Below, in pieces: positions 30,001-38,098 of a DNA stretch of 64,000 bases (its first letter is position 1; each line of letters opens with the position of its first letter). The position numbers and the translations under genes are program-made. Below the pieces are notes generated by a model. It ran no database searches. It was not told the DNA's origin and saw only the letters and a list, made by a program, of their open reading frames with translations. The stretch comes from Chryseolinea lacunae (lineage in GTDB: Bacteria; Bacteroidota; Bacteroidia; Cytophagales; Cyclobacteriaceae), in the NCBI RefSeq assembly GCF_016735595.1, contig NZ_JAERRB010000003.1:113401-177400 (forward strand). Direction: 5' to 3'.

Positions 30001-30415
30001 ACAGAAAGATCCCTTGCTCATCTATAAATTTGAAGGCTTCGAATTGTTCAAACGCTTCATCGCAAAGGTGAACGAAGACACCATCTCGTTCCTGATGAAG
30101 GCCGACATACCGGTTCAGAAAACAGACGAAGTGCAGGAAGCCCGCGCGCCCCGCACCAAGGTGAGACTGAACGAACAAAAAGAAGAATCACGCTCGTTGC
30201 TGAGCGGTGGTGGCGGAAGCAGCGACGACGGTTCGCAGCAACCCCAGCCCAATCGACCGCCACAAGAAAAAGTGATGCCGGTGAAGTCTGACAAGCTGGC
30301 CAACCGAAACGACAAGGTGAGCGTGCAATACACCAACGGCACCGTGTTGCGCGACGTGAAGTACAAAAAAGTGGAAGACGATATTCTCAACCATCGCTGC
30401 ATCATAATCGACTAG
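27047..30415 (+). CDS. secA: Preprotein translocase ATPase SecA
   Basis: SecA drives secretory proteins through SecYEG. The 1122-residue protein has Walker A ATGEGKTL, the DEVDSVLIDEARTPLIISG Walker B/DEAD-like block, a long Bacteroidota-type insertion after it, and the second nucleotide domain (TNMAGRGTDIKL, RQLRGRAGRQGDPG). It is longer than E. coli SecA (901). The C terminus lacks the Cys-rich zinc-binding tail that binds SecB and ends ...DDILNHRCIIID. An N-terminal insertion (about residues 50-100, Lys/Glu rich) is also seen. It is followed 4 bp later by a SPOR lipoprotein gene. Confidence 0.98.
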   Translation: MLKFIAKIFGTKSEKDIKRIMPLVEETKQEGEKLKSISNDDLRNETQKVQAQINSELKSIDDQLAALHKKIADSPELEINDKEAIFGQIDTLEEDRNKQLEKVLLKVLPKTFAIVRETARRFKENAFLEVTAQDYDRQFATTQQNIKIEGHKAIWANQWMAAGNLITWDMVHYDVQIIGGVVLHEGMIAEMATGEGKTLVATFPAFLNALSRRGVHLVTVNNYLAVRDSEWMAPIFQFHGITIDCIDKHEPNSEARRKAYQADIIYGTNNEFGFDYLRDNMAREPQDLVQRSHHFAMVDEVDSVLIDEARTPLIISGPIPRGDEHEFYDLKPRIFKLVEAQKKLVNEYLNSARKLIAEGNEKEGGLPLFRAFRAMPKHKPLIKFLSETGSKAILQKTENHYLQDNKRNMPEADQPLYFVIDEKDNSVDLTEKGIDLITGEGEDPKFFILPEIGTELNRLENDSTLDDATRFQKKEEVIRDYQVKSQRIHSVNQLLKAYTLFEKDTEYIIVDGKVKIVDEQTGRVMEGRRYSDGLHQAIEAKENVKVEDATQTYATITLQNYFRMYHKLAGMTGTAETEAGELWDIYKLDVVTIPTNRGAVRKDYDDLVYKTTREKFNAVIDEIVKLTQAGRPVLVGTTSVEISELVSRLLKLRKINHQVLNAKQHQREAEIVAEAGKPGTVTIATNMAGRGTDIKLTPESRAAGGLAIIGTERHESRRVDRQLRGRAGRQGDPGTSQFYVSLEDNLMRLFMPERIAKYMDKLGLKEGEVIQHSMVTSSIERAQKKVEENNFGIRKRLLEYDNVMNSQREVIYKRRKNALFGERLELDILTMLYDTCEDMVINAKNASDYESLRLNALSTLGLDYEISKESFDKGNAANLTDDLYHKALEHYHRKNKMVAEKALPIVSDLFRARGATVDNIMVPFSDGQKQIGVVTNLARTVETKNDELLKSMEKMIALAIIDQLWKEHLREMDDLKQSVQNAVYEQKDPLLIYKFEGFELFKRFIAKVNEDTISFLMKADIPVQKTDEVQEARAPRTKVRLNEQKEESRSLLSGGGGSSDDGSQQPQPNRPPQEKVMPVKSDKLANRNDKVSVQYTNGTVLRDVKYKKVEDDILNHRCIIID

Positions 30416-30419
30416 TCCT

Positions 30420-30965
30420 ATGCAAACAGTGCGTTATTCGGTTTACCTGTTGTGCGCGGGCCTGATTGTGGCCGGCTGTGCCTCACAGAAAAAAAGCCCC
30501 GGCACCACAACCACCGGCACGGGTGGAAAATATTCCGAAGACTTGTCGGCTTACCGCCCGAAGCAGGAACCTGTGGCGCCCGCAACCCACGGCACCACCA
30601 CCGCGCCTGTGCAAACACCCGACAGCCGAAAACAAACGGCGTATGTGGAACCCAAATACGCTGTAAACAAGAAAGTTGACATCGTGCTGGACAGCATAGA
30701 CCGCTACAACCTGCTGGCCAATGCTGTCGATGGTTTCACGATTCAGATCTATTCGGGGTTGAAACGCGAAGATGCGCTCAATGCTAAGAAAAATCTGACG
30801 TCGCAGCTTCCCGATCTTGATGTAGACGTGCAATATGCGCAACCCAACTTTCGTGTGAAGGTGGGCAAATATTTTAACAGGCTCGACGCACAAAAAGACT
30901 ACATGGCCGTGAAAAAACACTTCCCTACCGCCATCATCATTCCCGACAAAGTGGCCGTAAACTAA
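30420..30965 (+). CDS. SPOR-domain lipoprotein
   Basis: The 181-residue product has a signal peptide with a lipobox-like VAGC (Cys20), a disordered Thr/Pro/Lys-rich linker, and a C-terminal SPOR domain (GFTIQIYSGLKREDALNAKK ... FRVKVGKYFNRLDAQKDY) that binds septal or amidase-trimmed peptidoglycan. It starts 4 bp after the secA stop, so they are likely co-transcribed, with a terminator just downstream (30999-31031). Confidence 0.92.
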   Translation: MQTVRYSVYLLCAGLIVAGCASQKKSPGTTTTGTGGKYSEDLSAYRPKQEPVAPATHGTTTAPVQTPDSRKQTAYVEPKYAVNKKVDIVLDSIDRYNLLANAVDGFTIQIYSGLKREDALNAKKNLTSQLPDLDVDVQYAQPNFRVKVGKYFNRLDAQKDYMAVKKHFPTAIIIPDKVAVN

Positions 30966-30998
30966 CGCGACACAGTAAGTCCTTACGGAAATATTTTT

Positions 30999-31031
30999 GA
31001 AGACTGCCCCACCGGCAGTCTTCTTTTTTTT
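30999..31031 (+). terminator. Terminator after the secA-SPOR operon
   Basis: A perfect 10-bp stem GAAGACTGCC/GGCAGTCTTC (30999-31008 with 31014-31023) followed by eight Ts. Confidence 0.93.
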
Positions 31032-31033
31032 AG

Positions 31034-31052
31034 ACTGCAATCTGGTTGCAGT
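31034..31052. promoter_or_regulatory. Inverted repeat upstream of the histidine kinase gene
   Basis: ACTGCAA and TTGCAGT form a perfect 7-bp inverted repeat around a 5-nt centre, 43 nt before the kinase start codon. It may be an operator or simply a hairpin; nothing identifies a binding protein. Confidence 0.35.
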
Positions 31053-31094
31053 GTGTTGACGTAAATCGCTTTCAGAAATTTATTCCGCGCTGCT

Positions 31095-31889
31095 ATGTTC
31101 ACATCATCGCTTTTGGCCATCATGCTCGTGCTGTCGGTCATCGTCATTTTCCATTTGTTGATTATTCGCTACGACGCCGAGCACGAGATTAAAAAATTAC
31201 GATCCCTCATCGAATCCGATAAAGATCACTATCGCTCGGAGGTTGTGCACGAGCTTATCGACAAGTATGAAGCAGAGATTCAGCAAATGGGCGCCGACCT
31301 GCACGACGACCTCATTCAAAAACTAACGGTCTATCGCCTTTATGTAGACAAACTGGAGTTGGCTGAAGACATCATCACCGTGCAGATGATCACATCACAC
31401 ATGAAAACAGATTTCGCGGACATTGTGCAGTCGATCCGGAAAATTTCAAAACGACTCATGCCCGAAGCAGAGGTGGGATCTTTCGGCGGCATGCTCAAAG
31501 AATTGTGCGAGCGCGTGGAGGTTCCCGGTGTGGCCTTTGTGAAATTTGCCTCTTCGGGAAAAGAAAACTCCGTGAATCAGTTGCACCGCCAGCATCTGAT
31601 TCGCATTGTTCAGGAGTTGGTCACCAACATCACCAAACACACCGTGGCCTGGCACATCGATGTGTTTGTTGAATTTCTGGCAGAAAAAATAATCATCCGT
31701 ATCGAAGACGATGGCCGGGCATTCGACAATCTGCAAACGGCCCTGAGCCAAACCAACGCGTTGTTTTTCTCCCTGCGCATGCGCCTCAGTACCATCGGGG
31801 CCACGCTCAACTTTAAAGCCGGCAGCCACGGCACCATTGCCACATTGGAATATCCACTGCTAAACATTCGCGATGTTGTTTTTAAATGA
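31095..31889 (+). CDS. Histidine kinase of the HisKA_3 (NarX/LiaS-like) type
   Basis: The 264-residue protein has one N-terminal membrane helix (SSLLAIMLVLSVIVIFHLLI), a short coiled linker, and a dimerisation helix with the phospho-acceptor histidine in LHDDLIQKLT. Then comes a GHKL ATPase domain with the N box NITKHT and EDDGRAF. There is no separate extracellular sensor domain, so it may sense membrane stress or a partner protein. A LuxR-type response regulator lies immediately downstream on the opposite strand, overlapping by 8 bp, and is the likely partner. Confidence 0.9.
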   Translation: MFTSSLLAIMLVLSVIVIFHLLIIRYDAEHEIKKLRSLIESDKDHYRSEVVHELIDKYEAEIQQMGADLHDDLIQKLTVYRLYVDKLELAEDIITVQMITSHMKTDFADIVQSIRKISKRLMPEAEVGSFGGMLKELCERVEVPGVAFVKFASSGKENSVNQLHRQHLIRIVQELVTNITKHTVAWHIDVFVEFLAEKIIIRIEDDGRAFDNLQTALSQTNALFFSLRMRLSTIGATLNFKAGSHGTIATLEYPLLNIRDVVFK

Positions 31890-32532
31890 TTCCGTTTCGA
31901 AACGCGTAGGCAATGAGCTCGGCTGTGTTTTGCGTTCGCGTTTTTCGCAGCAGCCGGCTTCGGTTGGTTTCGGCCGTGCTGATGGCAACGCTCATTTTTT
32001 CGGCAATCATTTTTGTGGGAAGTCCTTCCACGATGCCGCGCAGCAGCATCTTTTCCTTTTCCGTCAGCTGCACGGTGGGGGTAAACTCGAAGTGTCGAAC
32101 ATTTTCCTGAATCAATTGCACAATTTGGGGCGAATAATATTGGTCTGTGCTGTTAACCGCTGCGATGGCCTTGCGCACTTCGTCGAAACCGTTCAACTTT
32201 TGTACAAAGCCATGAATGCCCGCGCGAAGCAAATTCAAGTGAATGGCCGATCCCACCAAACCCGACACGACCACAATTTTTACACTTGGAAAATTCTTGA
32301 CAATCCTGCGCACAACATCTACGCTAGGCACACCCGGCATTTTTGCATCTAGCAACACGATGTCGATCCTGTGTGCCGCAAGTTGGTCCAGCACTTCGTC
32401 GCCCGAACCCGCTTCATAAATGCGTTGCACATTGGGTTCCCTTTCAAGCAATGCTTTAAACCCCTCTCTCACCATAAGGTCGTCTTCGGCCAGAAGGAAA
32501 ACATACTTCCTGTTATCCGTATCGATTTGCAT
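31882..32532 (-). CDS. LuxR/NarL-type response regulator
   Basis: The protein has a receiver domain (LLAEDD acidic pocket, VLLDAKMPG phospho-acceptor Asp, VVVSG, and the lysine of FVQKLNG) and a C-terminal LuxR helix-turn-helix (LTEKEKMLLRGIVEGLPTKMIAEKM). The frame extends to 32598, but the ATG at 32532 (MQIDTDNRKYVFLL) gives a normal N terminus. Its stop overlaps the kinase stop by 8 bp on the other strand, a tail-to-tail arrangement, so each gene has its own promoter. Confidence 0.93.
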   Translation of the reverse strand: MQIDTDNRKYVFLLAEDDLMVREGFKALLEREPNVQRIYEAGSGDEVLDQLAAHRIDIVLLDAKMPGVPSVDVVRRIVKNFPSVKIVVVSGLVGSAIHLNLLRAGIHGFVQKLNGFDEVRKAIAAVNSTDQYYSPQIVQLIQENVRHFEFTPTVQLTEKEKMLLRGIVEGLPTKMIAEKMSVAISTAETNRSRLLRKTRTQNTAELIAYAFRNGII

Positions 32533-32628
32533 GCGTCCAAGATCCTTAGAAAACACAAACGCAGCATGCCCGATTTTCTGCCTATTTATAAATGCCACGT
32601 CCGCAAACAGGCGCGCCGTTTGCGCATA

Positions 32629-32663
32629 AAAAAAGCCCTGGCGCGAGGGGCCAGGGCTTTCCT
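32629..32663 (-). terminator. Terminator after the propeller/cytochrome c gene
   Basis: An 8-bp stem AGCCCTGG/CCAGGGCT (32634-32641 with 32651-32658) flanked by A and T runs, 15 bp past the stop of the minus-strand gene. It may work in both directions, also shielding the response regulator. Confidence 0.8.
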
Positions 32664-32677
32664 TTAGTTCAAGTTTA

Positions 32678-34627
32678 TTAATCCCGATCAGCTGGACGCA
32701 GCGAGTTTATCCACGAAGCAATTTTGAGAGCTTCGCCTTTTGGCACCTGCGGCATAGGAGCCATCGGTGTTTCATGCTCAGGCCAGTTTTTCGGCTCAGG
32801 ATTGTAGATCAATTGCACAATGCGTTCGTTGCTGTATTTGCGTTTGGCCACATCGGCAAATGCCGGGCCCACCTGGCGCTTGTTGGGTTGGTGGCACGCC
32901 GTGCAAGTATTTTTCACAAGCAGCGGTTCAATCTCCGCATAGGTCGGCACTTTTGCCGACGCGGCTGCCGTGGTCTTCGTGGTGGTTGCCGCTTTCACGG
33001 GAGCTTTCACTGGCGTAGGGCCTGTGCGTTTTGTGCTCCACTCTGCCGCAGGCAACTTGGCGCCTTCGGGAATGCTGTTCAGCGTGTAGTAGGCCGTGGC
33101 ATGCAACACCGGCACGCCGGATTGTGTGCGGATGCCACCCACGTTGATCTCGTGCAAATAATATTGACGCAGGTTGGCTAATTGCAAGCGCACTTTCAAA
33201 CCATCGTCCGATACCTTCACACCTTTGATGTCAAGCTTCTCTTCGTTCACCGTGGGGCTTCCGTAAACGGCATGATACTTATAGATGAAGCTGCGACCGC
33301 GATAGCTCGACAGGTCTTCGGCAAGTTTCTTGTCTACAGGCTGCGTGAATTCTATTTCGAAGCCGTCGGGCTTGGCGTGTACTGTATACATTTCCATAGG
33401 CACCTTGCCTGTCCACACGAGGCGTTGCAAACCCGAGTTGGTGGTTCCGGCCGATCCCCAGCCGCGGTTTGTTTCACCCACAAACATGGAGCCGTCGTGA
33501 CCCCAGTTCATGCGCAGCACGCCCGACTGGAAGCTGCTCTTGAAGTCGAAGGCCACACCTTGAAATTCGCCGTTCACTTTTTCCATCACCACACGCATGA
33601 TCTTGCTTTGGCCCTGATCGCCCACAAACAGCTGGCCCGCAAACGGACCGAATTTCCCTTGCGTGTCGTCGCTCACAATTTCAGAGTTGGAAATGCCCAG
33701 CACACCGTGCGGCAGCATCACTGCCGGCATGCGTGTTTCGGGAAATTCTTTTTTCACCTGATAGAGGTAGGCGGGCGTTTCGTCCACTACGTTTTCTGGT
33801 TTCACATACTGTCCTTCGCGCTTGAATTGGCGAGGGTCGAACTTGGCGTATAGCTGCTCCGTGGTCAATTTCACGGGCGAGCCGGGCAGGTTTGTCCAGC
33901 GAAGGCCGGCGGGGTGACCGGTGAAGCTTCCTTTGGTGAGGTGATAGATCGAGCCGGTGCCTTGCCAATCGCCCTGGTTGTCGTCATAGAAAAGTTCGCC
34001 GTCAATCATGCCCAGCCCGCAAGGCGAGCGCATGCCGGTGGCCCATGGTTCAAGTGTGCCATCAGGGTGAATCTTCATGGTCCAGCCGCGATAGGGCACA
34101 CGGCTTTCGCCACGCCACCACTCTTCGTCGCCAAAGGCCACGTTGCCCGTCACAAAGAAGTTGCCATCGGGTGCAAGCTTGGGTCCGAATGAATATTCGT
34201 GGTAGTGACCGGAGAGTGGCCAGGCATACACGGTTTCGTATGCGTCCGCTTTGCCGTCGCCGTTTTTGTCGGTCAGTTTGGTGAGCTCACCGCGTTGCGC
34301 GGCATAGAGCGATCCTTCGTGCCACAACAAACCCAGCGGTTCGTGCAGACCCGATGCAAAGAGTGTGAATATGGGCGATGATCCCGATGATCCTTCGGCC
34401 ATCGTCGCGTTTTCAATAACCCATACATCGCCACGACGCGTGCTCAATGCAATGCGGCCGTCGGGCAAGGTTGCTACGCCACCCACTTCCAGCAGGATGC
34501 CTTCGGGTGTGGGGATGGTGATGATTTTATAGTAGTCCTCTTCTTGAGGAGTAGACTGTGCTGCAACCTGGAAGGCCGAAAACGCCACCAGACCACACGC
34601 CAGGAATTTCTGTAGGATATGTTTCAT
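32678..34627 (-). CDS. Secreted beta-propeller dehydrogenase-like protein with C-terminal cytochrome c domain
   Basis: The 649-residue protein has a signal peptide, a large beta-propeller like those of PQQ-dependent sugar dehydrogenases (LSTRRGDVWVIENA, HEPLGLLW, GWTMKIHPDG, MRSPCGLG), an Ala/Thr/Lys linker, and a cytochrome c domain with the heme site CTACH (about residue 575) and Met ligand region PMAPMPQ. A periplasmic oxidation of sugars or alcohols passing electrons to the c heme is likely; the substrate is unknown. The ATG at 34627 (MKHILQKF) is preferred over 34642. It follows the DUF1080 gene on the same strand. Confidence 0.87.
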   Translation of the reverse strand: MKHILQKFLACGLVAFSAFQVAAQSTPQEEDYYKIITIPTPEGILLEVGGVATLPDGRIALSTRRGDVWVIENATMAEGSSGSSPIFTLFASGLHEPLGLLWHEGSLYAAQRGELTKLTDKNGDGKADAYETVYAWPLSGHYHEYSFGPKLAPDGNFFVTGNVAFGDEEWWRGESRVPYRGWTMKIHPDGTLEPWATGMRSPCGLGMIDGELFYDDNQGDWQGTGSIYHLTKGSFTGHPAGLRWTNLPGSPVKLTTEQLYAKFDPRQFKREGQYVKPENVVDETPAYLYQVKKEFPETRMPAVMLPHGVLGISNSEIVSDDTQGKFGPFAGQLFVGDQGQSKIMRVVMEKVNGEFQGVAFDFKSSFQSGVLRMNWGHDGSMFVGETNRGWGSAGTTNSGLQRLVWTGKVPMEMYTVHAKPDGFEIEFTQPVDKKLAEDLSSYRGRSFIYKYHAVYGSPTVNEEKLDIKGVKVSDDGLKVRLQLANLRQYYLHEINVGGIRTQSGVPVLHATAYYTLNSIPEGAKLPAAEWSTKRTGPTPVKAPVKAATTTKTTAAASAKVPTYAEIEPLLVKNTCTACHQPNKRQVGPAFADVAKRKYSNERIVQLIYNPEPKNWPEHETPMAPMPQVPKGEALKIASWINSLRPADRD

Positions 34628-34648
34628 GTTCTTTGCTTTCAAAGGTGA

Positions 34649-36583
34649 TTACCAGATGATGGAATATTTCACGGTGGTGTCGACAGCCACAATCAATTCC
34701 TTTTTGCCGTTCACGTCGCGCACAACGGGTTGGCCACCTGTCACTTTAATATAATACTGTTTATTATCGACGGCATACGAACCATCGGCCAGTTGTGTGA
34801 TGTCGCTGCCTTCGCCAAGCTTGTAGTACAAGCCGGTTTTTGTGCCGCGGTTTTTCACATTCACTTCGTGCGTGATGATGCGGTTCTGATCGTCGGGATA
34901 AATTTTATCTTCCACGTCAAGACCTTCATACGAATATTTGAACACGGGGCGGTTCGTCAATTCATCGAGTTCAAATCCTTTTCCGCGATGACCATCGTTT
35001 TTCACCAGCGCATCGATTGTGATGACGGGGAAAGGATCATTCTGCGATGCCAGGAAAGCAAGCGGCTGATTGTTGAACAGGTATTGTGCTGCACCGCGCG
35101 GTTGGAACGAGCCGTCGCCGCGATCGTGCCACATGGGCGTGGCATCCACAAACGATCCATGCCAAACACACACGAGGTTGCCCGATTTCATATCGTATAC
35201 ATAATGTGTTCCGCTGGGGTCGGCCACGCCAATGGTGTGCGTGAGGCGTTGCTTGCGATCGCCTTTGAAGTCGAGGAACGCGCGCAACAATTTTGGTTGG
35301 CTGCCGGCATCCACATAAATGGGCGACACGGGTTCATCGTCGGGTGGAAATGAGTTGTAGGCATGCAACGGCTGTGGATAGGTGGTTTCACTTTTCACCG
35401 TGAGTCCGAGACGCGGAGGCATCCACGAGGCTTCTTTATAGTTATAGATTTCGAATGGATAGGTTCCGGCTTTCAACGTGATCGAAACCCAGTCGCGCGA
35501 CGAAGCATCGGGGCGTTGCAGGTTGGTGAGCTCCTGGTTGTTGATGACAAGCCTGCCACCGCCGGTGTGCGCCAGTTGAAACTGATAGGTGCCGTCTTCC
35601 GGAACATTCAGGTTGCCCTTATACGAAACACCATAAGCATCTTCGTTTGCCAGCACTTCGCAGGTCAGTTGAGGAATGGAGCCCGAAGCAGCAGGTTTCA
35701 ACGTCGTGAAATCACTGATGGTTTTAAAGCTTCCGTAGTAAGTGTTGTAGGTGATGTCGCTCAGCGAGAATGCAACTTCCTTCATGAGTCGATACTGCAT
35801 GTTGCGGATGGCCACCGGACCATGGTCGCCCTGAATGAGCAAAGGGCCCATGGGCTTCTCATTGTTTTCGATAGGTCCACCGGTTGGCAAAGGCACCTCC
35901 ACGTTGTCGTGAATGAGCACACCGTTTAGTTCAACAGAAACAAAACGAGCGTTAGTGATTTTTTGTCCGGCAGCGTTGAAGCGCGGTGCACGGAATGCGA
36001 TTCTAATTTTCTGCCACAGACCCGGTGCTTTGGCCGGGTTGCTGAGCGGGGCTTTGCCCATGTAGATTTTGTCTTTCGCAGTTTCCCAATTGCGGTAGAT
36101 GCCACCGATGTCAGAGAACTTTGGATCTTTCACACCCCAGCTATCATAGAGCTGCACTTCGTAGCGACCTTGCAGATAGATTCCGGAGTTGGAGCCTTTG
36201 GGCAGCATCACCTCAAATTCCAGCTCGATGTCGCCGTGTTGAAATGCCGATACAAGATTGTCCTTCTTGGTTTCGTCGTTGATGTTCAGCAATATTCCCT
36301 TGCCGGGCTGAAACGATACGGCCTGAACGTGTTGTGTGGCGGTTTCGTCTTTCGAGCGCTTGCTCTTCTTCTTGGTTTCCGGAGCAGCACTGGTGTGCGC
36401 TTCGTGAACGTCTACATTAGGGTTCATGGTCACATCGCCCACGATCTGCCAGTTCCCTGCCTGGGGCCGAAAGTCAGACATATCCCCGAAGGATACTTTC
36501 TTTACGGCCGTCTCCTGTGCATAGACACACACTGCGGTGCATCCTGCAAACAAGAGCATAAAACATCTCTTAACATACTGCAT
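34649..36583 (-). CDS. Secreted DUF1080-PA14 domain protein
   Basis: The 644-residue protein has a signal peptide ending VYAQ, then a jelly-roll DUF1080 (3-keto-disaccharide hydrolase-like, GH16-like) domain containing GSNSGIYLQGRYEVQLYDSWG and IGGIYRN. A PA14-like region follows (VPEDGTYQFQLAHTGGGRLVINNQ). A Lys/Ser/Glu-rich segment lies near residues 66-86. DUF1080 proteins act on glycosides, some on 3-keto-glycosides. It shares a transcript with the propeller/cytochrome c gene 21 bp downstream. Confidence 0.87.
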   Translation of the reverse strand: MQYVKRCFMLLFAGCTAVCVYAQETAVKKVSFGDMSDFRPQAGNWQIVGDVTMNPNVDVHEAHTSAAPETKKKSKRSKDETATQHVQAVSFQPGKGILLNINDETKKDNLVSAFQHGDIELEFEVMLPKGSNSGIYLQGRYEVQLYDSWGVKDPKFSDIGGIYRNWETAKDKIYMGKAPLSNPAKAPGLWQKIRIAFRAPRFNAAGQKITNARFVSVELNGVLIHDNVEVPLPTGGPIENNEKPMGPLLIQGDHGPVAIRNMQYRLMKEVAFSLSDITYNTYYGSFKTISDFTTLKPAASGSIPQLTCEVLANEDAYGVSYKGNLNVPEDGTYQFQLAHTGGGRLVINNQELTNLQRPDASSRDWVSITLKAGTYPFEIYNYKEASWMPPRLGLTVKSETTYPQPLHAYNSFPPDDEPVSPIYVDAGSQPKLLRAFLDFKGDRKQRLTHTIGVADPSGTHYVYDMKSGNLVCVWHGSFVDATPMWHDRGDGSFQPRGAAQYLFNNQPLAFLASQNDPFPVITIDALVKNDGHRGKGFELDELTNRPVFKYSYEGLDVEDKIYPDDQNRIITHEVNVKNRGTKTGLYYKLGEGSDITQLADGSYAVDNKQYYIKVTGGQPVVRDVNGKKELIVAVDTTVKYSIIW

Positions 36584-36706
36584 GACAAAAGGATTAAAAT
36601 GAAGTGCGCTAATATCATAGGATGGAACTGCAATCGCAAAAATTGTTTGACAATATCCCGAAAGGAATTCACCATCATTTCACTTCAATTAAAGAATGCG
36701 AATGGA

Positions 36707-36714
36707 TACCTTTG
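36707..36714 (+). promoter_or_regulatory. Candidate -7 box for the M20 amidohydrolase gene
   Basis: TACCTTTG matches TAnnTTTG and ends 18 nt before the ATG at 36733, supporting that start over the open frame upstream. Confidence 0.6.
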
Positions 36715-36732
36715 TTTTCTGAACAACTTTCC

Positions 36733-37923
36733 ATGAGCCTGCTTCAACAGATCAAGACACTTTCTCTCGCTTACAGCGATAGCGTGGTGGCATTTCGCCG
36801 GCATTTACACGCACATCCTGAACTTTCTTATCAGGAATACAACACCGCAAAATATGTGGCGGCGCAACTTCGCGAGGCGGGCATCGAACCCGTGGAAGGC
36901 ATTGCCACCACCGGTGTGCTTGCCGAGATAAAAGGCAAAAATCCAGACAAGAAAACCATTGCGCTGCGTGCCGACATGGACGCGCTGCCTATTGAAGAAG
37001 CCAACAACGTTTCCTATAAATCCACCAACCCCGGGGTGATGCATGCGTGTGGTCACGATGTGCACACGTCGTCGCTCTTGGGCACAGCCAAAATATTGAA
37101 AGCGGTGAGCGATCAGTTCGAAGGCACTGTGAGGCTCTTGTTTCAGCCGGGTGAAGAAAAAAATCCCGGTGGTGCATCCTATATGATTCGCGATGGTGCG
37201 CTGGAAAACCCAAGACCACAATCTATTTTAGGACAACATGTGTTCCCGTTATTGCCCGCAGGAAAAGTGGGCTTTCGCGAAGGCATGTATATGGCCAGCG
37301 CCGACGAAATTTATCTGAAGGTGATCGGCAAGGGCGGACACGGTGCCGCGCCCGATCTCGCCATCGATCCCATAGTCATTGCATCACACATCATCATCGC
37401 ATTGCAGCAAATCATTAGCCGCAACGCCAACCCGCGTCAACCCACTGTGCTCACGTTTGGAAACATTATCGGTCATGGTGCCACCAACATCATACCCAAC
37501 GAAGTGAACATTGCCGGCACCTTCCGTGCCATGAACGAACAGTGGCGCGAGTCGGGCCTCACCAAAATCAAGAAGATGGCCGAGAGCATTGCCGAAGGCA
37601 TGGGTGGCCGCTGTGAGGTGGACATTTCGCGAGGCTATCCCTATCTCGAAAACAACCCCGAACTCACACGACGCATACGTGCGGCTGCCGTGGAATATGT
37701 GGGCAGCGAAAACGTGTTCGACATCGACATTACCCTGGGAGCTGAAGACTTTGCCTACTATTCACAAATCATTCCCGCCGCCTTCTATCGCCTCGGCACA
37801 CGCAATGACACGAAGGGCATCACCTCCTATGTGCACACACCAACATTCGACATCGACGAAGATGCGTTGAAGATCGGCCCCGGACTGATGGCCTGGATGG
37901 CATTGAAAGAACTGGGGAACTAA
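36733..37923 (+). CDS. M20-family N-acyl-amino-acid amidohydrolase
   Basis: The 396-residue metalloenzyme has LRADMDALPIEE, MHACGHDVHTSSLLG and FQPGEEKNPGGASYM, the metal-ligand and catalytic motifs of the hippurate hydrolase/N-acyl-L-amino-acid amidohydrolase group. The dimerisation domain contains GKGGHGAAPDLAIDP. It releases an amino acid from an N-acyl (or dipeptide) substrate; the exact one is not clear. No signal peptide is seen, so it is cytosolic. The open frame extends 111 bp further upstream but covers the promoter box and does not match the family N terminus. Confidence 0.92.
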   Translation: MSLLQQIKTLSLAYSDSVVAFRRHLHAHPELSYQEYNTAKYVAAQLREAGIEPVEGIATTGVLAEIKGKNPDKKTIALRADMDALPIEEANNVSYKSTNPGVMHACGHDVHTSSLLGTAKILKAVSDQFEGTVRLLFQPGEEKNPGGASYMIRDGALENPRPQSILGQHVFPLLPAGKVGFREGMYMASADEIYLKVIGKGGHGAAPDLAIDPIVIASHIIIALQQIISRNANPRQPTVLTFGNIIGHGATNIIPNEVNIAGTFRAMNEQWRESGLTKIKKMAESIAEGMGGRCEVDISRGYPYLENNPELTRRIRAAAVEYVGSENVFDIDITLGAEDFAYYSQIIPAAFYRLGTRNDTKGITSYVHTPTFDIDEDALKIGPGLMAWMALKELGN

Positions 37924-38098
37924 TAGTTTAGTATTGAGTAGTTAGTATTGAGTATTGAGTTTGTCGGTTGGGGGTTGTCCCATCCATTTGAAACTGGCAT
38001 GCACCAAAAAAGAAGGTGATGTGCTACCGTAACATGTACGCTAATACATCACCTTTATTAAAACTAAGGACTAAATACTAAGGACTAACTACTGAAGA
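37924..38098. repeat. Intergenic repeat block with flanking inverted repeats
   Basis: GTATTGAG occurs three times (37931, 37945, 37952) on one side and CTAAGGACTA twice (38064, 38078) on the other. AGTAGTTAGT at 37938-37947 is the reverse complement of ACTAACTACT at 38084-38093, so the flanks form imperfect inverted repeats around a 38013-38055 hairpin. There are no genes in it. It may be a small palindromic element. Confidence 0.5.
38013..38056. terminator. Shared hairpin terminator between the amidohydrolase and glmS
   Basis: A 10-bp stem AAGGTGATGT/ACATCACCTT (38013-38022 with 38046-38055) with A and T runs on the outside, and a short inner CGTA/TACG pairing. It lies between two converging genes, so it probably works in both directions. 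Confidence 0.7.

Noticed and set aside
28637-30178. Long open frame on the minus strand over secA (513 codons)
   Set aside because: SecA is certain in the other strand, and the antisense frame shows only His/Val/Phe-rich shadow composition.
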